Of a stretch of DNA of 48,051 bases, positions 1 through 9,500 are shown piece after piece. This DNA comes from Candidatus Poseidoniaceae archaeon (GTDB lineage Archaea > Thermoplasmatota > Poseidoniia > Poseidoniales > Poseidoniaceae), in the NCBI GenBank assembly GCA_938084455.1, contig CALKDX010000049.1:1-48051 (forward strand), in the 5' to 3' direction. Position 1 is the stretch's first letter; every line of letters starts with the position of its first letter. The notes under the pieces are model-generated. The model was not told where the DNA came from, did no database searches, and saw nothing but the letters and a program-made list of their open reading frames with translations. Both the position numbers and the translations under genes were made by a program.

Positions 1-1
1 C

Positions 2-415
2 AACGCGCCTCCGTGCGCTGTGACCAAGAACGTCGTTACAGAACCCTACGCCTTGGCTGCCAACTTCAAGCACATCATCCACGCCGTTGGCCCTGATTGC
101 CGAAGACCAAACCAAGATGAAGCGCGCCGAACATTGCTTCCAGAGACCTATGCGAACTTGTTTGCAACACTCGGTGAAATGGATGTGCGGTCAGTGGTAT
201 CCCCGCCTCTATCAATGGGCATCTTCGCCTACCCACACAGAGAAGGGGCCCGCCTTACCCTCGAAATTATTCTCAACCTATTGGATGGTGAGGAAGACCC
301 AGGCATCAATGAGTACACCATTGTTGTCAAAGAACGCAATTTCATCTCCAACATGCGCACCGTCTACCGGGAAACCGAAGACCAACTGCCTGGCATTGAC
401 ACAACCACTGCGTGA
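2..415 (+). CDS. Macro domain (ADP-ribose-binding / Appr-1-p processing) protein, 5'-truncated by window edge
   Basis: Frame is open to the window start (NAPPCAVTKN...); motifs HIIHAVGPDCR and VVSPPLSMGIFAYP are typical of macro domains. Confidence 0.75.
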   Translation, partial: NAPPCAVTKNVVTEPYALAANFKHIIHAVGPDCRRPNQDEARRTLLPETYANLFATLGEMDVRSVVSPPLSMGIFAYPHREGARLTLEIILNLLDGEEDPGINEYTIVVKERNFISNMRTVYRETEDQLPGIDTTTA

Positions 416-424
416 TGTGAAACC

Positions 425-1273
425 ATGGTCGACCTTGCGGCGATGGTCAGCAGCACCCTTGCCGGAGACAGAAAACCGTTCAACGCCGTGTTGATGATGG
501 CAAGCAACGCGAGGAAAGTGCGCCTTGTGGCAGAAGTTCTTCCAAACGATATGCCGCTCACCGTTCTTACAAGTCAAAACCGAGTGGCTGAAACACTGAT
601 TGAGGCCGGCATCGAATGCAGCCTGCTCGAAGAAAGCCTGACCGCTCAAGGCCTTGGCGTTCTCAACCAAATGCATGATCTTGTTCTACAAGCCATCGGG
701 GAAGGGCGCCTGTCACGGGGTGAACGGCTGCTGGTGGTGTTAGCAGAACCAATTGACGGCGTTATGGCAATCGATACAACAATGCTCAACACCAACCGCT
801 TCGCGAACCTTGCTCAAGAATTCAACATCGACCTCGAGGTGTTGACACAATTGATGAAGTTGGCTCGCCATCTTGGTGGGAGGGGAAGAGAGGGGCACGC
901 TGTTGGCGCTTTGTTTGCGATTGGCGCCCTGCCTTCACTTCGTAAACACTCGACGGCCCTTGTGTTGAACCCGTTCAAAGGACATCCAGCGGAAAAGCGC
1001 ACGATTCTTGATGAAGCGAACCATGAAACCCTCGCTGAATTCGCCTGGCTTGACGGTGCGATTTTGTTCAATAAAGATGGCGTAGCAAGTGATGCTGGTC
1101 GTTACATTCAGGTTCCTGCAGGCGTGACTACAAAAGCAGGAGAAGGTGGACGTCACCTCGCCGCTCGCGCCATTTCACAGCTTACTGATGGAGTGGCGAT
1201 TTGCGTCTCATCAACTGGAAGCATCACGTTGTATGCTGGTGGAAGGGACCGCTACAAAGTTCGTTTGAGTTGA
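425..1273 (+). CDS. dacZ: Diadenylate cyclase (DisA_N/DAC domain, archaeal DacZ-like)
   Basis: C-terminal block LDGAILFNKDGVASDAGRYIQ...GEGGRHLAARAISQLTDGVAICVSSTGSITLY matches the DGA and RH(R)-containing DAC motifs; starts 10 nt after the macro gene. Confidence 0.75.
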   Translation: MVDLAAMVSSTLAGDRKPFNAVLMMASNARKVRLVAEVLPNDMPLTVLTSQNRVAETLIEAGIECSLLEESLTAQGLGVLNQMHDLVLQAIGEGRLSRGERLLVVLAEPIDGVMAIDTTMLNTNRFANLAQEFNIDLEVLTQLMKLARHLGGRGREGHAVGALFAIGALPSLRKHSTALVLNPFKGHPAEKRTILDEANHETLAEFAWLDGAILFNKDGVASDAGRYIQVPAGVTTKAGEGGRHLAARAISQLTDGVAICVSSTGSITLYAGGRDRYKVRLS

Positions 1274-1816
1274 TCATTCCTCTTCGATGGACCTGCGCGT
1301 TGAGTTTAGACCCCGCTCTGCAGATGTCAAACGTTCTTGTGTGAGTTCAAGTTCAGATTTTGCATGGGTGAGGCGGGCTTGATTGAGGTTTCTTTCGATG
1401 CTCAACTTACTTCGATTGATGCTGCTCAACCGTTGACTGCGGTCCTTCGGCTTCAATGCCTCACCGCGCTGGTCGATAAGCCATTGTTCGAGCAATGCTT
1501 GGCCCCATTCGGGCGCTCGAAGCCGTGCCGAAAGAACAATTTCAGAGGATCGATGGCGGAATCTTACCCTGCCCTCGCTTGTTCTATGGGCTTGAATTGA
1601 ACCTGGGTTCCATCGATCTTGGGGGATGTGGAGGTGCTCTTCACATTGCAAGGTGCCGTCAACATCCATGGCGAAATCAGCGATAAGAACTCCTCGATTG
1701 AGTTTGATGAAGACTTGAAGCACATCATCATGGGCTGCCCACTCGGATATATCGACGGGGGTTTGACCCCATGTCTCTTCGCACCAAGCCTCAAGGGCAA
1801 ACTTGTGGGACACCAT
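1274..1816 (-). CDS. Hypothetical protein with C-terminal coiled coil
   Basis: 180-aa ORF convergent with the DAC gene; charged helical C-terminus (ARLTHAKSELELTQERLTSAERGL). Confidence 0.6.
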   Translation of the reverse strand: MVSHKFALEAWCEETWGQTPVDISEWAAHDDVLQVFIKLNRGVLIADFAMDVDGTLQCEEHLHIPQDRWNPGSIQAHRTSEGRVRFRHRSSEIVLSARLRAPEWGQALLEQWLIDQRGEALKPKDRSQRLSSINRSKLSIERNLNQARLTHAKSELELTQERLTSAERGLNSTRRSIEEE

Positions 1817-1910
1817 GCTCGATGGTCGACTCTAACCATATTCAACTTTGTTCATCAACCGCCAAGCCGTTTCGCTTAAGGTTGAAGGCAGAAGACATCT
1901 TGGCTGTACC

Positions 1911-3368
1911 ATGGATGGAGCGTGGGGGTCGGTTGAAGCCGATTGGCGACTCTTGCTGCTCCTTGTGTTGTTGTGGTACATTCTTCTGCGTGCTTGGGAA
2001 CGAAATGGCACCCTTGACAAGTGGAACGCAAGCCGTGTGTTCGGATTTGTATTGATGGTGCGGGGGACCTATGGTCTGAAGGCACTGGAAACGATTTCCA
2101 AACCGAGGAAGTTCTGGAGAATCTACGGGGAAGTGGCCTTGTGGCTGTGCGTGGGATCGATGCTTCTTGTCGGGTTACTGATGGGTCTTGCCTTCGTTGG
2201 CGCCTTGTTATCGCCTCCAACAACAGCCCCGCCAACTGCGAGTGAACTTGTCGCTATACCCGGCATCAACCCAATGATTCCTCTTGGATGGGGGGCAATG
2301 GCCTTCATTGTAGCCCTCGTCATTCATGAATTCGGACATGGTTTGCTGGCCAGAGCTCATGGTATGCGCATTCGAGCCTTTGGATTGCTGCAACTCGGCC
2401 CTCTACCGCTTGGCGCCTTTGCTGAACCGCAGTACGAGGAACTGCAACGAGCCCCTCGCAGGGAACGCATGCGCATGTTCGCTGCAGGCCCCGCAACCAA
2501 CCTCTTTGCGGCATTTGTTTGCCTCCTCATGCTTGGAGGATTAGCAGGGCAAGCCATCTCGACAACACCTCACCCACACGCACGTTCAATCATCGTTGAT
2601 GGTGAAGCTGAAAAAGCTGGCATGGAGCCTTGGGATATCATCACCGCCATCAACGGAACCGAGGTCATTGGAATGGATGGTTTCAGAGATCAAATGCAAC
2701 TCTATCGGGCGAACGACACCGTCACAATGGATGTCATCCACGCGAATGGCGAAGAAGAACAGTTGACGATTGTTTTTGCTGACAAGTACCTCTATCACGA
2801 GAATATGGGTTGGACCGAAGCCAATTTAGAAGCATTTGACATTCAGCCTGGAGACCCGTTTTTGGGTGTTGAAGGCTTGAGTGAGGGGACGTGGGGCATT
2901 GATCGCTTAGCCGGCCCGTTCTCACCACGCTTTGAGGGAGGCACATTGGTCAAATCCATTTATGCTCCAATCCACATATTGACGCTGATGGTTGTCCCGT
3001 TCCAACTCCAAGGTGTTTCGATGTACCCAATGGAAGAAGCCATGCTGACAACCGCAGATGAAGGGCTTGGCGCAGTGATTGGCACCAGCGGACTGTTGTT
3101 CTTCATCAACTTCTTTTTCTGGCTCATGTGGGTCAACATCCTTCTCGGATTCACTAATTTGATACCCATGGTACCTTTCGATGGCGGTCATCTGTTCAAG
3201 GACACCCTCCATGGCACGCTTTCTGCGGTCAAAAGGCTTGGAAAGAAAACAAAATTATGGGATATACACCCCATGTGGATTGATCATATTTCGAGTAAGG
3301 CCTCAAGTTTTTCCTCTCTTGCGTTGCTCATGATGCTGATCTTCATCATTGCTGTACAGTATCTTTGA
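1911..3368 (+). CDS. M50-family (site-2 type) intramembrane metalloprotease with PDZ domain
   Basis: HEFGHG zinc motif, PDZ-like block EKAGMEPWDIITAINGTEV, second motif NLIPMVPFDGGH, several TM segments; start chosen at MDGAWGS within the 1848-3368 ORF. Confidence 0.85.
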   Translation: MDGAWGSVEADWRLLLLLVLLWYILLRAWERNGTLDKWNASRVFGFVLMVRGTYGLKALETISKPRKFWRIYGEVALWLCVGSMLLVGLLMGLAFVGALLSPPTTAPPTASELVAIPGINPMIPLGWGAMAFIVALVIHEFGHGLLARAHGMRIRAFGLLQLGPLPLGAFAEPQYEELQRAPRRERMRMFAAGPATNLFAAFVCLLMLGGLAGQAISTTPHPHARSIIVDGEAEKAGMEPWDIITAINGTEVIGMDGFRDQMQLYRANDTVTMDVIHANGEEEQLTIVFADKYLYHENMGWTEANLEAFDIQPGDPFLGVEGLSEGTWGIDRLAGPFSPRFEGGTLVKSIYAPIHILTLMVVPFQLQGVSMYPMEEAMLTTADEGLGAVIGTSGLLFFINFFFWLMWVNILLGFTNLIPMVPFDGGHLFKDTLHGTLSAVKRLGKKTKLWDIHPMWIDHISSKASSFSSLALLMMLIFIIAVQYL

Positions 3369-3373
3369 TTCAA

Positions 3374-4057
3374 TTATGATCGTCTGCGAGCCAACTCTGC
3401 CAAAACATTGGTTTGCGTGCGCCCACGGAGAACGGGTGAAAGGGCAGCAGGTTGTGGGACATCTGATGCAGTATCAGGAAGCGCGCTTTGTGATACGGTT
3501 GACGAACGAGCCGTCAATCCGGCAAGACTGGCCGCTTCTGCTCCCGCTGTCGAACAGAGCAACGCAATCAGTTGATTTAACGGCATACCATCCTCCCAAT
3601 TGAGATAATTGGAGCCGTTTCGAGTCTTCGGGAAGGCTGGGATCCATTTTTCCAACTGGCGTAACCGTCCTGATAAGTTGGAGGTTTCAACCCTGAAGAT
3701 GCGCCATGAGTCGCCGCGCACACCCTTTAGCCGGTGTGCGTAGAGGGGCATGAGATGGCACCGCTCGCCTTCATTCACCATCGCATCGTACTGATCTTTT
3801 GTGCGCCCCGAGAGGTACAACTTGTCCGCCTTCGTGCTTTTGACTTCGATTGGAAAACATAAATCACCTCGCAAGGCAAGGAGATCACCCGTACCTTCCA
3901 TGCCAGAACCTGCGGCACGTACAACCAAAAATGGTCGATGAAGAACCAGCCTCATCCGCTCTTTTTCAATTGGGCTGCATGAACGAATAACGCCTTCAAC
4001 ACCCGAAGGAACTCCGGCAAGAACTTGGCGCAACTCCCGCTCATATTGGCTTGACAC
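3374..4057 (-). CDS. hjc: Archaeal Holliday junction resolvase (Hjc-like)
   Basis: N-terminal YERELRQVL, VRAAGSGMEGTGDLLAL, FPIEVKSTKADKLYL: Hjc/PD-(D/E)XK signature; GTG start. Confidence 0.8.
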   Translation of the reverse strand: MSSQYERELRQVLAGVPSGVEGVIRSCSPIEKERMRLVLHRPFLVVRAAGSGMEGTGDLLALRGDLCFPIEVKSTKADKLYLSGRTKDQYDAMVNEGERCHLMPLYAHRLKGVRGDSWRIFRVETSNLSGRLRQLEKWIPAFPKTRNGSNYLNWEDGMPLNQLIALLCSTAGAEAASLAGLTARSSTVSQSALPDTASDVPQPAALSPVLRGRTQTNVLAELARRRS

Positions 4058-4211
4058 AGGTGTTCATCCATGTCAATCGTTCTTGATAACTTCGGCTGAG
4101 GTCCCCAAAAAAATTCTAAATCCTGCCCCGTTGAAAAGAGGCGAGCCATACAAACTTCCTTCAACCTCCCTCGATTCTTTTAACCCCGTGGCAAGGCTTG
4201 CAGTGCGAACC

Positions 4212-4925
4212 ATGGACTTCCGATTGGCGTTCAGATTGATGCAGGCGCTCAAGCGCCAAAACCTCAAGTTCGATTTGCTCGATCATGACGCACCTCTTCC
4301 CCACGCAGAAACCGTTTGGATGGCAAGCGATGTGGAAATCGTTGGCAGAGAGGATCAAGGCTGGCCTGTAGCAGCATCTCTAGAGGACATCGAGGGGGCC
4401 ATCCAAAGAGCATTGCTTCACCTTCGGGGAGTCCATCAAATTCATGAATTGACGTTTGGCATTGACCCAGGACCTCGCCCTGGCATTGCATGGTTGGGGG
4501 ATGGTATCGTTTTGGGCATGTCCCAATTGGAATCAATCGACAAGGTGACCGCACACATTGAAACCATCAAATCAGCGGTCAAGCATCAACAAAGCAAGGT
4601 ACGGATTGGCGATGGAGCACCGCTCCTACGCGACCAAATCATCAACGAATGTATTGCATCCAGTCTGCTGATTGAACAGGTCGACGAAGCAAGAACGTCG
4701 AGGGGATTGCTGCGCCACAATCACGTCATTTCCGCCATTCGAATAGCGATGATTCGCGGCCAGAGGGTTTGGGAGCAACGAAACATTACACCAAGCGAGG
4801 GGCAACTGAAGGAAATTCAACGCCAAAGCCGGAAACGAAGCAATGGCCGGAAAACCATCTCGGCAGATATGGCGTTGGCCGTGGCTCGAGGCGAATTGGA
4901 TTTGGATGAGGCACTTAGCCACTGA
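4212..4925 (+). CDS. RuvC-like RNase H-fold protein (uncharacterized)
   Basis: LTFGIDPGPRPGIAWLGDG resembles the RuvC/YqgF IDPG motif; later HNHVISAIRIAM resembles RuvC HxxDAxxIA; divergent from hjc. Confidence 0.55.
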   Translation: MDFRLAFRLMQALKRQNLKFDLLDHDAPLPHAETVWMASDVEIVGREDQGWPVAASLEDIEGAIQRALLHLRGVHQIHELTFGIDPGPRPGIAWLGDGIVLGMSQLESIDKVTAHIETIKSAVKHQQSKVRIGDGAPLLRDQIINECIASSLLIEQVDEARTSRGLLRHNHVISAIRIAMIRGQRVWEQRNITPSEGQLKEIQRQSRKRSNGRKTISADMALAVARGELDLDEALSH

Positions 4926-5951
4926 TTATTCCTCTTCTAACTCATCTTCAGCCAATTTCAATTCTGGCGCCCCAACGACAAGCCGTCTGAGAACTGGTTC
5001 CAGCACAAGCGGTGCTGCAAGAACTGCAGCCACAAGCACGAATAAAGCAAGATAGGATGAATTTGGAACGTAAACAGTGCCCGGCGAACCCGGGGCCGTG
5101 TTGAGTGCGAGTTTTACCGTACCCAACCAAGGTAATTCTCCACCAGCGACGCCGATGAGCCATGAATCACGAACTGGTTTGACCACACCTGAGGCGCTAT
5201 GAACGCCGACTGACCCGTTCACTGCGCTTGATCCTTGGTCGACGGAACAGTGGTTGTTATCGCCCAGAGTTAACATCCCTTCTTGTGAAGGCGTCCAATT
5301 CCATACGACAAGATAAGGCTCGACGTTCGCGTGTGCGAGGCGTTTACAGTCGTAATAACCGGCTTCGTCACCATCGAAAGCAAGGGAGATGGTTGTTGCA
5401 TTGACGACATTTGTACCTGGTACATTCCAGGTCATTATGCAGGTACCGATTTGGCCATCTTGATCCAAAAGAGCATCATCAAAGCTACCGCCATCAGGGC
5501 AGTGCTCATTTGATGGAGCATCTGGGGCCACATTTCTGTTGGGCGTTTGAGTGGTATGAGCAACGACTTCAAGGATTGCCCGGTGGATAATAGGTGTGCC
5601 GCCTTCACCATTTTTGTCGTAAATGATGACATCGCCCGCCATACCATGCTGCTCATAGCCGAAATTGGGGTGAGATGGATTCGATGCTTCTGCAAAGGTG
5701 ATCACGGTCTCCATCGGTTGACGATGAACAAGGACCAAATCCCCTGCATCAATGCTACCAACCTCACCGTTTTCTTCATGAATCATTGAAGAGGATTCAA
5801 CGACAACCAAAGGCGGCATTGAACCAGTGTGAGCGTAAAGACCCAGCACCAAGATACCAATCATACCGGCGGCAAGGACCATTTCTCTAAGAAGAGAATA
5901 CAATGGATCATGCGGTACGTGGTTCGACAAACGTGTTCCCCTCTGCCTCAC
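4926..5951 (-). CDS. Signal peptidase I, S26B (archaeal/ER type)
   Basis: N-terminal TM, catalytic Ser in VVESSSMIH, catalytic His in TPIIHRAI, LTLGDNNHCSVDQG block, C-terminal TM. Confidence 0.8.
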   Translation of the reverse strand: MRQRGTRLSNHVPHDPLYSLLREMVLAAGMIGILVLGLYAHTGSMPPLVVVESSSMIHEENGEVGSIDAGDLVLVHRQPMETVITFAEASNPSHPNFGYEQHGMAGDVIIYDKNGEGGTPIIHRAILEVVAHTTQTPNRNVAPDAPSNEHCPDGGSFDDALLDQDGQIGTCIMTWNVPGTNVVNATTISLAFDGDEAGYYDCKRLAHANVEPYLVVWNWTPSQEGMLTLGDNNHCSVDQGSSAVNGSVGVHSASGVVKPVRDSWLIGVAGGELPWLGTVKLALNTAPGSPGTVYVPNSSYLALFVLVAAVLAAPLVLEPVLRRLVVGAPELKLAEDELEEE

Positions 5952-6334
5952 CGTCGGAGTCCCTTGCTTTCAAGGAATGCCGTCCATGAGGCTGCGTGGC
6001 CAGCACCTAGCGCGTCAGCAGATTCGTTTCCCTCTGCCTTTCTTCGACGAATTTCTGAAGTGGAGTCGAGCTCTTTCAATTCCTCAAGCAACAATGCATG
6101 GCCGCGGAGCGTAAGAAATTCCGGTAGGATGATCAAAAAGAGGACGCTTGATATTGCTGCAAGACCAATAGCATGCCCTGTGTAGTCTTTCCAAGAGGGG
6201 TCACTCTGCAAAAACAAAAGTTGGGTGATGGCCATGAGAAACAACAGTCCGGTTGCCCCCGAGGCTGTCGCTGCATACCCGAGTTGCTTACCGTGTTGGC
6301 CGGCCCACCATTTAGAAATCATACCGGTAACCAT
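5948..6334 (-). CDS. Small membrane protein, hypothetical
   Basis: Two to three hydrophobic segments; 4-nt stop/start overlap with the downstream signal peptidase gene suggests co-transcription. Confidence 0.6.
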   Translation of the reverse strand: MVTGMISKWWAGQHGKQLGYAATASGATGLLFLMAITQLLFLQSDPSWKDYTGHAIGLAAISSVLFLIILPEFLTLRGHALLLEELKELDSTSEIRRRKAEGNESADALGAGHAASWTAFLESKGLRR

Positions 6335-6563
6335 GCTTCGCCCCGTTCGGTAAGAATCCGAACAACTTCTTGAGGCTTCCTTTCACAAGAGCAATCGTTG
6401 AAGCTCAAACCAAGACCCTAAAAATTGAATATAATCTTCGATAGACTTGCAAGAACAGTCATCAGTGACGCATCCATTTTGTCGATGTGACGGTTTGGGG
6501 AGAAGTTGAAATGCTTTGGCTTCGGTGGGCCGAAGGCCCATTGAGGGACACACGGTGATTTTC

Positions 6564-9500
6564 ATGCGAAAAGCAATCTTTCTTACCCTTATTTTCCTCA
6601 CCTCGCTGATGGCTCCTATCGCCGCTGGAGCGACCACTGAGACACAGTTTCAAAACGGTACCACTTCCTATACGCACACCTTTTCCGGCAGTGGAAATGG
6701 AAGCGCCGGGGACTTATCGATTCCATTCGGCGCCGAAGTGACGTCCGCTGAGTTCAAGCTTCGAGGGGACGCCAGTCGAACCACATACACCAACTTCACC
6801 ACAAACGCCCATTTCGGTGGATCTGGTGATGGAACATGGTCAGGTTCACCTCCTTCGCCCTTCACATCTGGCAGCCGTCAAAACATCAACGTTGATTCCC
6901 GAGAGATGGAACTGAAAGGGAACCCATCCGATAGCGGAATCGACCTCGGCCGCACCCAGCAAATCCAATCGAAGGGGTCGGCAGTGCAAAACACAACAGG
7001 CCAGTTCATAGCAAACGGCGACCAAGGTTACACAGGACTCACCAAGGTCTTCCCACAGTTGAGCGTCAGCACCACTGCTAGTTGGAATTACATCGGTGTT
7101 GTCGTTATGATTGATGATGAGTACCACGTCATGCGGTACACATCCTCAGGATTGTATCAATTGCCAACCATCCTCCGAATCAACGCTACAACTGGAGCAT
7201 ACATCGGTACAGCGAACATCAACACCAACGGATGCAGTTCGAGCCAATACTACAAGATGAGCGACGCCGTCGTTGATGGGAACAATGTCTACACGGCTCA
7301 CGGATCGTACTACTACCTCACCAAGTGGTCCGTTTCAAGTTCCATGCAGTGGAAATGTGAGCAATCATGGTCGTTCAGCCCGAACTATGTCACCGGAGTT
7401 GACATCGATGAATCAACAGGAAAGATGTGGGTTTCAACCTACAGTTATCAGGCTCAGGCACATTACCTGAACGAGGTCAACAAAAACACGCCGAATTCAG
7501 TCAATGGGACCTGGACGCTTGGATCAACATCGACCATTCCGACTCAATACGGTGCTGGACTTGTCGTCAACTATCCGACCATTATCTACAACGAATACGA
7601 CCAATCCTACAAGAGCGGCACCTACACCTACGACAGCTACCATCACTACTTCACCTTCAACGGCAACTTCATCGAACACATGGGCGTCAAACCAATCACA
7701 GAAGGTGGACACTACGGCCTTGTTGAAGCGGATGGAGGAAAGCTAAGTTTTTCCTGCTCACATTACAGCACAGCGTACTGTCCAAGTTCATATCGGCACA
7801 AGATCTTCCATCATGGTGACGGGGCTCTGTTCGATGCACGCACACCAACCTCGACTTCGAACCTTATCGTTGGAACGGCCATTTCGATCTCAAAACCAAT
7901 CTCAGAATATGAAGTCAAGAGCGTTCTGGGCTACCTGCCATCAGGAACCAGCATCGTTGTGGAGTTGTCAAATGATGGCGGTACAACCTGGCGCACTGTC
8001 AATGCAGGGCAAACGGTCATCTTCTCAAGCCCAAGCAACAGCCTGCTTTGGCGAGCGACATTGAATGGAACGGCTTCTGCGACCCCAATCTTAGATGGTA
8101 TTGGTGTTGAATACACCACTTCGTACGTGAATTCTGCCTACATGTACGTCAACCAATACGTCGGTAGCGGAACACAAACTACGGTTGCTGCAACCTTAAC
8201 ATGGAACTCCACCACACCTTCAGGAACCTCAATTCGTGTCAATTATGGCTATTCATCATCGAACACCTGCACTTCGGGCAGCACCGGTGTGCAGACTTGG
8301 ACCACAGCCCAATCTGGTCAAACCAAGTCATTGAGTCCAACAGGTTATTACATGTGCTTGAGGGTAGAATTGTCATCCTCAAATTCACAGAGCACACCTT
8401 CGATTTCCAACATCAGCGTCGCACAGCACGCAGACGCGCCAGAAGAGGCTGGAATCGAAATCGGTGGCCTGCTCGATCCCGACAAACCATACGATTGGAC
8501 AACACCAACCTGTTGGAAAATGCCAGCCAGCAATGGTGCGTTGATGGGACCGATAACCGTCACTCATCTTACTGTATCCGGAGGCGTCAATAACCTCCTC
8601 AAGTGCCTCAACGACCGTATTCCTGACACAGGTGCGGGGATTGCAAACCTCTCCATTGGATTGGTCTCATCATCATCGGGTGTTCTCGAATTGCAATCGT
8701 TCTCAGTCACCTACACCGTGAACACCATCAACCTCGACATCCAAATCCCTGTAGGCGAAATTCTTCATGAGCGACTGCAGCCTTACGAAGTTGTGACCCG
8801 ACACATCATCGGTGAAGATGCGACAAGCATGTCTGAAGCAACCTTAACTTTGCAAACCAAATCCATTGCCAAAAACCCAACGATGACTTGGCAGAACGGT
8901 GATGTATTCCCCGATCCGAATGATCCAGAAGACTACATCGAGATGGACGCAAGTTCATGGTCCGCTGAAAACAATGGTATTCTTGAGATTCACTGGATTT
9001 TCCACGTGACTTCAGAATTCCCAGATCAAAGCGGAGTTCGATTCAAGACTGGATGCTTGGACAACAGCGGCTCTGCTGGTTATTCACCGCTTGATTTGTT
9101 GAGCGATGATACAATGGAAGTCAACCGCAGCTTTGGCCTTGGTTGGCTCAAGGTCCGTGACAACGATGGCAGATTGACCATGGATGATGTCCCAGACAAC
9201 TCTTGGGTTGCTGCAGGGGAAACTCTCTACTTCCAAGGAGCCATGTGGTTCCATAACACCGAAGATGCTCCAAAGGACAGTGCCTTTGATGTGCGAATTT
9301 CTCGCAACGGTTGGGTGGAGAGCACCGCTAGGGACACAACCAACAACAATGGCACCTTCTTCATCGGTATTGACCTGCCAGCCATCGACGTACCTGACGG
9401 CCTCACCTATGAGGTTCAGACCTACAATGAGCGCGATCCAACTCACGTTATGGCCTCGAACGCTGACTGGCAACGAACCTACAAGGTCGATGCAACAGCT

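Noticed and set aside
87-494. 135-aa plus-strand ORF overlapping macro and DAC genes in another frame
   Set aside because: Out-of-frame with two supported CDSs; composition not protein-like
7600-7720. Tyr/His/Thr-rich repetitive-looking stretch in the surface protein, possible tandem repeat
   Set aside because: Compositional bias (TAC/ACC/CAC codons) without a consistent repeat unit
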